Source: Meconema thalassinum (Eukaryota; Arthropoda; Insecta; Orthoptera; Tettigoniidae). From it: 64,000 nucleotides of DNA. The DNA lies in contig OX336390.1 in assembly GCA_946902985.2 (NCBI GenBank), positions 525,282,861 to 525,346,860 on the forward strand, written 5' to 3'. Shown here piece by piece: positions 44,921 to 55,699 of this stretch (positions are counted from its first letter, which is position 1; the number at the start of each line of letters is the position of its first letter). The notes under the pieces are model-generated. The model worked only from the letters and a program-made list of their open reading frames with translations, was not told the DNA's origin and searched no databases. The translations under genes and the position numbers were made by a program.

Positions 44921-45041
44921 TGTTTGATATGCCTTTTTACAAAACTACCTATGGTAGACATATGCAATTTTTGTGTGTTTAAGATATGTACCTCGACTAG
45001 CTACTGAAGCTTATATAATTGAAATAGTATAATTGGTTTTA

Positions 45042-45541
45042 GTCGCCTCCGTAGCGTAGCGGTCAGCATGGTTAGCTGCCGCCCCGGAGGTCCTGGGTTC
45101 GATTCCCGGCTCTGCCACGAAATTTGAAAAGTGGTATGAGGACTGGAACGGGGTCTACTCAGCCTCGGGTGTTCCAAATGAGTAGAGGGGGTTCGATTCC
45201 CACCTCAGCCATCCTCGAAGTGGTTTTCCGTGGTTTCCCACTTCGTCTTCGGGCAAATGCCGGGATGATACCTTCTTCAAGGCCACGGCCGCCTCCTTCC
45301 CTCTTCCTTGCCTATCCATCCTGATCATCCATTACCTTCCCTCGTGAGGCCCCTGTTCGCTTTGCAGGTGAGGTCGCCTGGGCGAGGTGCCAATCACACC
45401 TCACCAGTTGTATCCACTCCGATTAAATGTTCCCAGCTCTAGGACACTGCCCGTAGAGGCGGTAGTGGTGAGTTCCCTCGCTGAGTCCGTGGGTTCCACC
45501 AACCTAGAGGGTAAACGACTAAGAAAAGAGAGAAGAAAAGA
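45042..45541 (+). mobile_element. Long SINE family B', right copy of an inverted pair
   Basis: Same sequence as the left copy in opposite orientation. Head GTCGCCTCCGTAGCGTAGCG, end AGAGGGTAAACGACTAAG with an AGAAAAGAGAG tail. The 13-bp duplication ATAATTGGTTTTA (45029-45041, 45542-45554) shows an independent insertion. Confidence 0.9.
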
Positions 45542-45797
45542 ATAATTGGTTTTATAATTTTATTTTTCAAGTGTCAAAAAATACAGTATACATTTTACAT
45601 TAGTCTACATTATGTTCATTAAGGTGAATACAAATTTTAAACCAGGCAATTAGAGACTTTCTGTATACATGTAACCATTTAATAAACAAGCTGTGAACGT
45701 TTGAAGCTCTTACCTGTTGTAGAAGCTGAGAAAAGATACATTGAGTAAGAAAAAAGTAAACTTAGACTACGGGAAAACAGCGTCCAAAGTTAGAATG

Positions 45798-46275
45798 TCA
45801 AAATAAGCCTGCCCCATAACTTGGGGTTATCTTCTTCCTCTTCAAACTGGACCAGTAGTTTTCTTTTAGCAACTGTATGTCTATTTCTGGCTTCCTTGGT
45901 TAATTCCTGGAACTTTCGGATAGCATTACGGAGTCTTTCCTTGTCGCATCGTAGCATGGTATCAACAGTTCGAAACCCAACACCAAATTTCAGGTTTTCC
46001 AAAACCTTACATCTTGTCACAATCCCTTAATTGAAAGTTGCTACAGCATCAAATACTCCGAAGTGTAGTGTATACATTCTCACTGTCTTCGGAATCTGAC
46101 TCCAGATGACATTGTTTGCACTCTGGTTTAGATTTTGTGTCCAGCTGTACAGACATTTTTTCAGCAGATCAGGTGTGCTAAGTCCCTAAAAATGGCATTA
46201 TTTCCATCAGAGCAAGAGGTAGGCTGTGTGGATGGTCATACGTTTATACTTGCACCAGCTTTCAGGACCTACCGG
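45798..46275 (-). pseudogene. Mutator-like (MULE) transposase C-terminal relic
   Basis: In three frames on the minus strand: AIFRDLAH, then PDLLKKCLYSWTQNLNQSAN and NVIWSQIPKTV (about 46190-46085), then LHFGVFDAVATFN, a stop, VTRCKVLENLKFGVGFRTVD and KERLRNAIRKFQELTKEARN. The last codons, in a shifted frame, read PSYGAGLF and stop at 45798-45800. This order (DLLxKCL-G-TQN-NES-NNVIW ... GVYDAVxxFN ... YGAGLF end) is typical of a widespread invertebrate transposase-like protein that I recall as the Mutator-like transposase domain family. Several frameshifts and stops make it dead. SINE A (46289) lies at its upstream side; possible remnants to about 46640 are too decayed to read. Confidence 0.6.
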
Positions 46276-46288
46276 ATACAATCCATGG

Positions 46289-46475
46289 GGGCGTGGTGGC
46301 TCAGCGGCTCAGCGGTCTGCCTCTCACCAAAGCGGTCCGGGTTTGATTCCCGATCATTGCATGTGAGATTTTCGAAGTGAAATGCCATGTCCTGTGGTTG
46401 GGATTGCACGTAAAAAGGAGGTCCCGTGGCTCATGATCTCGAGATTAACGGTCACGTTAAACTACAAGCTTCCTT
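46289..46475 (+). mobile_element. SINE family A copy
   Basis: GGGGCGTGGTGGCTCAGCGG with GCTCAGCGG doubled, B box GGGTTTGATTCCC, tail CTTCCTT. The duplication ATACAATCCATGG (46276-46288, 46476-46488) is perfect. Confidence 0.88.
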
Positions 46476-46760
46476 ATACAATCCATGGCTAGGCTCTTTA
46501 TTTGAGGACAGTGTGTGAAAATACGTTGGTGGGAATAAAAGCAAGCATCCACCAAGCTGGCCAATCATGGAGGTTAAAATTACTTTCCTGAGTTTAAAAC
46601 TTCTTTACAGAAGTGGAAATTCTCACACAGACCACACATTGAAACCTTAGGGTTAACTCCATCGGCCATGAGTGCTACCAGCTGGCTACTTTTCAAGCAT
46701 GAGTTAATTAAAAAATAAACTTTTACATATCATACAGAAATGATTTATATGTCATTTTAT

Positions 46761-47122
46761 CCTCGTTGCATAGTGGCTAGCACTCTTGACTGACACCGTG
46801 GAGGCCCGAGTTCGATTCCCAGCTCTGCCAGGAAATTTAATTCTGGTCTGAGGTCTGGAAAGGGGTTCACTCAGCCTCGTAATACAATCCTGAGAAGAGG
46901 CTGGTTTAATTCCCACCTCAGTCATCCTGGAAGTGGTTTTTCGTGGTTTCCCACTCCTACTCCAGGCAAATGCCGGGATGGTTCCTAACTTAAGACTACG
47001 GCCGTATCCTTCCCAATCCTCATCTGAATTTTAAATACGCACACTAATACAGCAATCACAATCTCACAGGTTATCAGACAATTTCCACAAGTACACGACG
47101 ATGTAGCAAAGCCCCTAAAATG
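46761..47122 (+). mobile_element. SINE family B copy, full length
   Basis: CCTCGTTGCATAGTGGCTAG (A box), GAGTTCGATTCCCAGCTCTG (B box), central module GGCAAATGCCGGGATGGTTC, and 3' end AGTACACGACGATGTAGCAA then GCCCCTAAAATG. Confidence 0.82.
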
Positions 47123-47298
47123 AATCCACAAAAACAACTACTGTATGTAATTTAAAAGCCGAGATTGGAAAGTTAATTTTATAATTAAATTATAAGATAT
47201 TCCCTTTTTTGACCCTACAGTATATCTCCATTTCAGTGCCCCTTATGTACACAACACGACGTTTGGTATTCAAACAGTGGTGAAAAGTACAATGTCCA

Positions 47299-47902
47299 AT
47301 TGAATCGGTCGGAGCTGAAAAGCATTGAGTCAAAAATTGTAATTTTTTAAACAATTAGTATTCTGAAGTATTGACCCAAGGGCCTTGGAACGGCATAGGA
47401 AAGAATTAATTCAGCCTTCTGTTTAAGCCAGAAACCAATGCTACATATAGTGCGATCAGAGGAGAAAAGCATTAAGTCAGTGAGTTGCTGCCTTTCAGCG
47501 CCGTATTCCGTACTTAATGTTGGTCGCACTGCAAGACTCCCGCGGGTTACAGTGCTATTGTAAGTTACATTTGTACAGGGTTTGGGTAGTTTGTATGTTA
47601 CAAATACACTTTAAAATAAAATATCATGTGAAATATTAATTCTGGATGACTTTATGTTGTGCTAATCTGACTACGGAGTTGAAAAGCATTAGGTCACGTT
47701 CCCAAAATTGATTTGAAAAAATATGGGTATTAAATTAAAAATCATATTCCGCTAACACAAATATTACCTGAATAGTTGCTTCACCATATAGATGACTAAT
47801 AAGAGTGTGTTTGTTAAGTTCTGTTCTGTCAATGACGATTTATCTGTCTCCCGAAAAGTAGTGAAAACTGACGTAATACTTTTCAGCTCCACCCGATTCA
47901 AT
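47299..47902. mobile_element. MITE with ~34-bp terminal inverted repeats
   Basis: Ends ATTGAATCGGTCGGAGCTGA, then AAAGCATTGAGTCA; the right end is the inverse with few changes. Two more copies of the GAAAAGCATTNNGTCA word lie inside (about 47465, 47680). 604 bp, no transposase. The flanks show no obvious duplication. Confidence 0.6.
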
Positions 47903-48734
47903 TTGTTAATCTTATATATCCAGCCCTTGAACATGGAGCTTTCTGATCGTTTGCTCCAGCTCGAGCTGTATATAAGCGTTTAGCACCTTCATGCTCCGTG
48001 ACCATATCGGACATACTAACAAGGAATCGAATCGAATCGAACCCAGCGCGACTTTGCGAGCATGAAATTTTAGCCTTTCGGCCCGAGGGCCTTTAGAGCT
48101 ATGTCCCTAATGCGAGTGACCTAACAGCATTGTTTAGGGGTGTTGGGTGATTACCATTTTAATTCTTAATTAGCCAGGATATGGCTAAGTGCACTAGGAC
48201 ACTGAAGAGTACTTAATATAGAAGATAAAAATAGTAAAGACAGTTTTTATGAAGTGAGAGAGTGAAAGGGAAGAAACCTGATTAGCTATAGTAGCTGAAA
48301 GATGAGTAATAGAGTTCACTCTATGATAATTGAGAAGCTCATTACACTTTATAGATGTGTTCCGAGCACTAATTGCTCTTGTTTGTTAGCATTATGGTGG
48401 TTGGAGGAGCACTCAGGAGTAGCAGCAGGTGAGTGGAATGTTCACTGGCAAGTGTAGCTAAGAGCCAGAGTATCAGGCTCTGTTACTGTGTTGCCAGCCT
48501 CAGATATCGATGTTTGTGTAGAATTAATTTTCAGATTCATTTCAAGTCAAATATAATATGACATATGTGCCTGTAATGGTACATAATATAATGTATGTTC
48601 CAGTATTTAATTGGTACAATTTAATTTATTATTAGCCCATTCCATAGCATTGCAATATTAACCTATTAAATGACCCGTGGTATGCTTGCTAGGTAACCAA
48701 CTGGCCACTCATTACCTTTAAAACACCGACAATA
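47903..48734. other. No gene recognised
   Basis: A short TCGAA repeat near 48027 and the word CCTTTCGGCCCGAGGGCC near 48075. No domain-bearing ORF. Confidence 0.4.
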
Positions 48735-49030
48735 GTGGCTACGCTGGCTAAAGTGCAGCGTTAGGCCATGGGGCCAAGCTCTCTGCTGACTCGGTAGACG
48801 CGTGGGTTCGAGCCGTCCTTGAAATGGTTTTCCGTGGTTTCTCCATTTTCAACACCAGGCAAATGCTGGGATGGTACCTTCTGACAGGCCTCGGCCGCTT
48901 CCTTTCACATCCTTGCCCAGTTTCATTCATCTTCATCCATTCCATCTCTCATTCCGACGCGCAGGTCGCCCACGAGCGTCGACTAGAAAGACCTGCACTC
49001 GGCCTCTCAAGAAGCCACACGACAAAAAAA
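48735..49030 (+). mobile_element. SINE family H copy
   Basis: GCTACGCTGGCTAAAGTGCA head, GTGGGTTCGAGCC box B, TTGAAATGGTTTTCCGTGGT and GGCAAATGCTGGGATGGTAC central module, end at CACACGAC plus an A-tail (49022-49033). Confidence 0.75.
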
Positions 49031-49204
49031 AAACTTAAAACCATTTGTTTGTATTGTGAAATTGTTCCCCTTTTTGTGTCTGGGAACAGTCGATAATCGT
49101 TAGTTCTGAACGTCGACTTGTATTTATTCTGGAAGATATTTCCTTGCTTAGAATCTCTCAAGTTGTTACTTCTTTTTTTTACATTTCTTGTTGTTGTTGT
49201 TTCA

Positions 49205-49502
49205 TTTGATGGGCCCGGACACCGTGGTCATTTAGCCCTGCGTACTTGGGTGTGTATGTGGATTATTTTCTGATAACCTGTATTATTATGTTGGCTACAC
49301 TAGTGTGTGTATTTGAATTCACGTAAGGATTGTGAAGGAGGCGGCCGCGGCCCCAAGCTAGGAACCATCCTGGCATTTGCCTGGAATATAAGCGGAAAAT
49401 CACGAAAAAACACTTCCAGGATGACTGAGGCAGGAATCGAACCTGACTCGTTTCAGTTTTGCCTCATGAGGCTTAGAGGTATAGTCATAATGCTCCACAG
49501 TT
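49205..49502 (-). mobile_element. SINE family B copy, head truncated
   Basis: 3' module at the left (complement of CAAGTACGCAGGGC), central module with GGAGGCGGCCGCGGCC near 49338, ending around 49480 where family similarity stops. A TTAG microsatellite lies at 49568-49592. Confidence 0.72.
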
Positions 49503-49686
49503 GAATCTGGAATTTTCTGTCATACCGCAGTATAGAACCAAGATTGCTGTTCAGTGCAGCAGACAGTTAGTTAGTTAGTTAGTTAGTTAGTGGGTCAAGC
49601 TGTAAGTCAGTCGAGCAGTGATGATGCAAACTCTTTTCAGATGTGTGTTTATTCTGAGTACGAAAGGCTGTATTGTGATTGTTATA

Positions 49687-50372
49687 CAGTAAACTCTCGA
49701 TTATCCGCGGGCGGTTTATCCGCTTTGCGGATTATCCGCGGTGCCTGTAGGAGAACATGTTTGTAAAAAAAAGAAGGTTTTGAAACCGAAAATGATTTCT
49801 CAAAAATTGAAATAAATTTACTAAATACTTAAACGTAATAAAATTCGTAAATCGCAAATACAGTACAGTACAAAACGTGTACAGTAGTACACCTCATAGA
49901 TGAAAACATCATAAATCAAGTACGAGGGATTGAATCGGTTGAATCGGAAGACAATGAGGAAACGCAGATGCAGAGGACCGTTACTCATGATGCAGCATTA
50001 GGGCACATTGACAGGATTCTTCAATGCCTTGAAGAGCAAGACGAGGCATCACTTTGTGAAAAGATGGTGTTGAGAAAACTCAAATCACAAATAAAGAAAA
50101 CGTGTTTCACTACGGAAAAGCAAGAGCAAATGACCGATGTTTTTGTTAAACAGTAAACAAGACTTTTTAATAACACACATAACATCGACTGAGTTTTGTT
50201 ATCATGTACGTCCTTTTATTGTATAATAAACTTATTTAAAGCACTTGTGTGTTGTTTTTAGTGCCTTCGACTTTTTTTTAACCATTATCAGCAATGTTGC
50301 GGCTTATCCGCGAAATTCAATTATCCGCGATATCCGCGCCAGTAAATACCGTGGATAATCGGGAGTTTACTG
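49687..50372 (+). mobile_element. pogo/Tigger-type deletion derivative
   Basis: Terminal inverted repeats CAGTAAACTCTCGATTATCC and GGATAATCGGGAGTTTACTG with TA on both sides (49685-49686, 50373-50374). CAGTNAAC plus CTCGATTATCCG is the standard Tigger/pogo end. Subterminal TATCCGCG words recur on both sides. It encloses a short transposase remnant. Confidence 0.88.
49968..50156 (+). pseudogene. Tigger/jerky-type transposase C-terminus
   Basis: The last ~62 codons read VTHDAALGHIDRILQCLEEQ, DEASLCEKMVLRKLKSQIKK and a stop after FVKQ at 50156. The spacing of ALxxIDxxLxxLEQQ and the basic KLKSQIKK segment fit the C-terminal tail of Tigger/JRK-family proteins. CENP-B-type DNA-binding and DDE domains are deleted, so the element depends on a partner transposase for movement. 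The polyadenylation-like AATAAA at 50226 lies ~70 bp downstream. The frame itself is intact, which suggests the deletion is not ancient. Confidence 0.7.
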
Positions 50373-50665
50373 TATTGTTGAGCCCATCAGTGGTTACCAG
50401 CCGAGTGAAGGTATCCTTATTGAAGTACGCGAGTGATATTAATATGAAATAAATGAATCTTGTGTATACGTAAAGTGTGAAGCTATTTCTTCAACGAGGC
50501 TGTGTATTTAACTTGAATCGAATATAGCCTACGTCTGGTATTCAACGTGGTATCTTCAGCTAACCAGCATGAACGTGAATTTCTGAGGTAGTCTATTATT
50601 ATGATTATCATTTACAGGCTGACATTTGTATTAAATAATTAAACCATCATATCAATGAAAGACAA

Positions 50666-50996
50666 AGCCTCCGTGGCTTAGGCGGCAGCACGCCAGCCTC
50701 TCACCGCTGGATCCGTGGTTCATATCCCGGTCACTCCATGTGAGATCTGTGCTGGACAAAACGGAGGCAGACAGGTTTTTCTCCGGGTACTCCGGTGTTC
50801 CCTGTCAACATTTCATTCCAGCAACACTCTCCACTATCATTTCATTTCATCTGTCATTCATTTAATCATTGCCCCAGAGGAGTGCGTCAGGCCTCGGCAG
50901 CCGGCACAGTCAATATCCTCGCCGCTAGATGGGGGCTTCATTCATTCCATTCCTGACCCGGTCGGAGACTGGAAGCAGGCTGTGGATTTTCATTTC
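50666..50996 (+). mobile_element. SINE family G copy
   Basis: AGCCTCCGTGGCTTAGGCGG to CATTTC. Target duplication ATCAANGAAAGACAA (50651-50665, 50997-51011) with one mismatch. Close to the copy at 8287, differing by an ATTTC duplication near 50843. Confidence 0.88.
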
Positions 50997-51011
50997 ATCA
51001 ACGAAAGACAA

Positions 51012-51260
51012 GTAGACTAATTGTACGTACTAAGTTGTAGGCCAATTCACTTCTAGGGGCAGATGACCTCGCTGTTCCACCCCTTAAAACAAATAACTTA
51101 TAACTAACCAGGTCATTTCTATAATATTCATTGTAAACTTTCTTCGGCTTTTCCAAATTAATTGGGGTCGCCGGAGCCAACCAGGCTCATTTTAGTTTTG
51201 GCCTGGGATTTAAGGCCGGATGTCCTTCCTGACGCCACGTGATTTAATATTTATTGTATG
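51012..51260 (+). repeat. LINE 3'-end fragment and second repeat fragment
   Basis: 51050-51115 matches the LINE 3' end (GGGGCAGATGACCTCGCTGT, TAAC-like tail). 51165-51235 (GGCCGGATGTCCTTCCTGAC) matches a word near 61975 (CGTCCGGATGTCTATCCTGA) from another repeat family. Confidence 0.55.
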
Positions 51261-51292
51261 AACTTAAATTTGAATTTCATTAGAAAAGGTCA

Positions 51293-51650
51293 CCTTGTGC
51301 CGTAGTGACCAATCAGCTGTAACCGCGGATGTCTGGGTTCGATTCCCGGCGATGCCAAGAAATTTTCATTCTGGTCTGAAACCTGGAACGGCGTACACTC
51401 TGCCTCGTGAGGCAGAATTAAGCGTAGGTGGGTTCGATGCTAGAGGTGGTTTTCCATGGTTTCCCACTTTTATTCCAGGTAAATGCTGGAATGGTACCAA
51501 AATTAAGGCCACGGTCGCCTCCTACCCTAATCCTAGACCCAAATACACACACTTGTAGGTCTATCACAATGACGCAGGTTATCCGACAGATTCAACACAC
51601 ACCGAAATATACGAGGCTGCATAACCACGATGTCACAAAGCTCTTCTGAA
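51293..51650 (+). mobile_element. SINE family B copy
   Basis: GTGCCGTAGTGACCAATCAG (A box region), GGGTTCGATTCCCGGCGATG (B box), central module GGTAAATGCTGGAATGGTAC, and 3' end TGCATAACCACGATGTCACA. Confidence 0.8.
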
Positions 51651-53515
51651 CCAACAACAATGTTATTTTGAATTTGAAAAAAGTAAGTTATTCATATATT
51701 TTTCATAAAGTGACCGTCTCTTTTTATAAAGTAGCCTAGTTGTTAGTCACAGATTTAAAGTAATAATAGAGGCTTTTTGTAGGCTAAGCGTGCTATCGCT
51801 TCTGTGAGACTTGTTACATTCATCAATATTTATTCCCACCCTATAGCTCTTACTAAGCTAGCTTCTTCTTCTTTTTTTTTTCACCACATCCCAATTTCTA
51901 AATTACTTTACTGAAAGCCCTCGTCTAAAAGAGAGATCTCCCCAATCCAGCCCTTCGGTTCACGTGTACCTGCAGAGTGCTAATCAGGGTAGAAGAGGGG
52001 TCGTGATAAGTCCAAAAGGGAGGGTGCAGCTAAAAAACAGGGGCGGGGGTGCGAAGAGGGTGTATGCGACACGTCCCCTCAGAACCAATCCCGATGGAGG
52101 GGTGTCAACATGACTCATCCGCCTGGGGCGGGCGTTTGACAGTAGCACTATATACAATCCATTGAACAAGATATTGTCACACACAAAACAGATTATTTTA
52201 CCTACCACAGTGACGATAACAATACAGAGACCTCAGGGCCTGGCATCACTGTATAACTGTATGAATTGATTTCTGTTGTAAAACGCATATGACAGCTTTA
52301 ACCAACAAGCAAAGCTCTTTTTCCTTCTTCTTTTATTGAGCAGAAAATACAATTTTTAACAGTAGTGAATTTGAAAGAAATTGTTGTATATATTACTTCT
52401 AATTGGCTCCCAAAGTGTAACCAAAAGGTGTCATGAACTGAGAAATTATTCGAATTTTTAGGTGTTTGCTCCACTTTTCACTAATACTGTTCAATCAAAT
52501 TAAGTTATATGTTGCTGTTGTCAAACAGGTTTTTTTTTCACTTGGATGACGTGATTTTAAATTCAGTTAAATTGTTTGTTCACGGTGTCAGCAGTGGAGT
52601 CTAGGTGGTCAAGCGGCAGTTCTGTTCAAAATAGTTACTGGCGTAGGACTCGTTTAGAACGAAACAAGAAATAACATATTTTTCTATGAATAAATCCATA
52701 GGCCCTATATATTGTGTAAGGAATGAATACAGATTGATCATGTGAATAATTTTAAATTGTAATTCACAGACTTCCTTCCATTCTTATTATTTAATAATGA
52801 ATTGATTTTATTTATTTACTAACAAAAGTACTCGTTCTTTGAACGGTCTATAGTAGACTACTTACAGCCCAAAAGTATCAATGTGGTTATGTTATTACCT
52901 CTTTATCAATTAATTACATAAACTGACTACTATTACCAAACGAAATGTTATTTAAATAGCTCTATGGTAATGATTTAATACCATTTTGTGACACAGGAGA
53001 GTGAACCAAGTTAATCTTCGAACAACTATGATCTTCCAAAGTAAATAACAACGAATTTTATTACTTTTAATCAAGGAAGCAAAGCCCACTACAAGAAAAA
53101 CAATAACATCAAATACAACACAACAAGCAATCCGAAATACCTATTAAATAAACCATTAGAACGACTACCATTTTCCCACAAAACATTATTGTGTATTTGG
53201 GATCAAATAATTGCTCAAGTAATTAAAAGGGACATTACATTTCTTTCTGTTTATGCCATTGAAATGGTCACTCGTCAATATTGCTAAGAAACGTACGTTC
53301 ACTCTTGCTGTACAAAATGGGGGATTAAACAGTGGTTGAGAGAGCTCTTTGCAAAGGTACTTCTGACTTGAAGAATCGTTATACTCTGGTTCATTAAATG
53401 TATTACCTAATTTAGGGCATGTAATATTGACGTTATATCTCCCAGAAAAACCACGATTGATAACTATTCATATAAGATTTCTTCAACATAAGATTACTGC
53501 AGTTATTTACATATC
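51651..53515. other. No gene recognised
   Basis: AT-rich sequence. A short GC-rich patch (51985-52140, GGGGCGGGGGTGCGAAGAGG) stands out but has no ORF or repeat match I can support. No domain-bearing ORF and no repeat ends. Confidence 0.4.
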
Positions 53516-53519
53516 TGAA

Positions 53520-54030
53520 TCGTACAATTGAAATTCAACGAAAAAGCTACGTTGTCATCTAAGGTGTAATCGATGGAAATACGACAAAATATCAAAGAAT
53601 TAAATTTGTTGATACCGCCAAATCCTATTCTGTTAGTGCAATTGTTTTTATGTTACTCGTACCGTTTAGCAGTAATTTACTCCAAAGACCACTGACGTTT
53701 TAGTTGCATCCGCCATTTCGAATTTTGTTGAAGAATACAAATTTAAACTTTTGAGAATTTTCCAGTTGGTTTCAGGCTAAAAGCTGTAATTTTGCCAAAT
53801 TTGATGCTTCTAGCTCATCTGGAGATAGGTAGGTATAGATTAGTTCCACATTCAGCTGTGTAGATAGGCTAGATACAGTAACTTAAATGATACGAAGATT
53901 TGTACATTCGTCAAACATTATTTACCTTTCTGGCACACTTACGGGGCAGCTAGAATCATGAAATTTGATATGCATGTGGCAATTGAATGCACAAAATTAC
54001 CTACCAAATTTTTGAACTCTTGTTGCCTGT
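53520..54030 (+). repeat. Family J single unit
   Basis: Related to 42686-43130: CTACGTTNTCATCT, GTGTAATCGATGGAAAT, CCGCCATTTCGAATTTTGTT and TTTACCTTTCTGGCACACTT. It is followed by an AAAT microsatellite (54048-54073). Confidence 0.55.
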
Positions 54031-54072
54031 CAATTATGGAAAATGAAGTAAATAAATAAATAAATAAATAAA

Positions 54073-54560
54073 TATAAAGGAACTAAAAAAGAGAGAAAAA
54101 TTCTGAGAAAGATCTATGGGCCAGTTCAGAAAGAGGGAATATGGATAAAGAGATCGACAATAGAACTATACAAACAGACAGAGACAGTTACAAACAACAT
54201 CAGAAAAGAAGGGCAAAATTCTATGGACACATATATTTAAAAAAAACTTATGAATAGTACACGTACACTGAAAACCAATTGGGTAAACGAAACAGTGGAA
54301 GACCTCAAGAAACTAAACGTCTCTACAGAAGACATGGCATACAGGAAAACATACAGAAAAGAAACTCAGAAAACAGAAATTTGAGGAAACGCCCAAAGAG
54401 AGAGAAAAAACAGGAAGGAAGTGGACAGAAGAGAGAAAGAGGATGCATAGTGAATATATGAGAATGTTTTTAGGAGGAAAGAAGTAAGGGTCAGAAAAAA
54501 CACGAAAATTGATTGTGTTTCATCGAATACAACAATAAATAAATAAATAAATAAATAAAT
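54073..54560 (+). pseudogene. LINE pol C-terminal fragment
   Basis: Reads LRKIYGPVQKEGIWIKRSTI, ELYKQTETVTNNIRKE, then after a shift TLKTNWVNETVEDLKKLNVS and TEDMAYRKTYRKE. This pattern (R-K-I-x-GPV ... W..R-x-N/T-x-EL ... T-NW..E...DL..L.....D..-R..-R) is the C-terminal tail of some insect and arachnid LINE reverse transcriptases, after the RT domain. Only ~150 codons remain, with frameshifts. The purine-rich region ends in an AATAAATAAATAAATAAAT tail (54531-54560). The second open frame at 54279-54461 is a shadow. It is separate from the RTE-like LINE in the Helitrons. Confidence 0.55.
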
Positions 54561-55439
54561 TACTGAAAATAGGCTAACTATGTACAAGTTGTCCGGGCTT
54601 GTAGGCTGTGGTCCAGGCAGGATGTTATGCCCCGACGTTTCACTGGAAACTGCGTCCGGCATTAATAGATTAGGCTTAATTATTTAATTACCTTTCAATA
54701 GAGCAATGCGTAAAACATAGCCATTGTGAGTGGTTTAAATCTGATGTTTCAAAAAATATGGCATTGTTTCAAAAACTTTGCAATTCGTCTACTCAACAAG
54801 TAGCCTACAACCTTGAGTTTGAGGACCAAACCCTGTAACATAACATGCTCCATTACTAGTTGAGCCGAGTATCCAGCCAGGATGCTGTGTCCAGTGGCCA
54901 CGTGCAGACTATGGTAAAGCTCTCTGCATGCGGTGCCAGCTGTACCTAACAGCTTGCTTCTTTAGGAATTTAAATTTTTCTGTCAGTTAATACCCCACAA
55001 CTTTAGTCATAGATTACGCTAGTCCTTTGGTATAAGAAGTACTAGTCAAAACAAATAACAACGTCATTTTAGCAAAATATTGTATTGCATGTGCTTAGGG
55101 ACAGTATTAGATTTAACTCCAGATTCATAGAAATAATAACTATAGAGCAGTCGTATATGTCCAGTAAGACTTGCAGATTAGACCACCCTCGGGAATAGAA
55201 CCCGAATGTTTTGAATATCCGGAAAGATACACTTTCTGTTCACACCCCTGCGGTCTGCGCAAGAGGGCAGATCACTTCGAAGCATGAAATGAAGGTGACA
55301 CTGAAGAATGATTTATTCAACATCTAATAAATGTCCAAGATCTGAATTTTGAGGGCAGCCTCGTTTTCAACTTTCAGTTCTTCAGATGTGTCTTCAATTA
55401 ATAATGACTTTGTTGTTGTTGTTGACGTCGTGTTTCATT
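54561..55439. other. No gene recognised
   Basis: 54588-54665 holds a short GC-richer block (ATGCCCCGACGTTTCACTGG) with slight similarity to the 31 kb inverted repeat. A lone B-box-like word lies near 55195. Nothing else. Confidence 0.35.
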
Positions 55440-55680
55440 TAGGGACTTCAACACCGAGGTCTTTTCAGGCCTGTGTAGTTGGGTGTGTATATGCATATAC
55501 TGTATATAGGCTACAGTATATTTATTTTGAATGTCTGATAACCGTGTAATTGTGGTGTCTGTATTATCGTGAGTATTTGTAATTGAGGTGAAGATTAGCA
55601 TGGAGGCGGCCATATCTTTAAGTTAGAAACCATCCCGGCCTTTGCTTGGAGTAGAAATTGAAAAACACTTGGTAAATTCT
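55440..55680 (-). mobile_element. SINE family B copy, decayed and truncated
   Basis: 3' module at the left (complement of CCTCGGTGTTGAAGTCCC), then a TA-rich region and the central module with GGAGGCGGCC near 55600. The promoter head is missing. Confidence 0.6.
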
Positions 55681-55699
55681 TTACTGTAGTCCACTACAC

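Noticed and set aside
49566..49592. Telomere-like repeat
   Set aside because: The unit is TTAG, not the insect TTAGG, and it is only about six units long.
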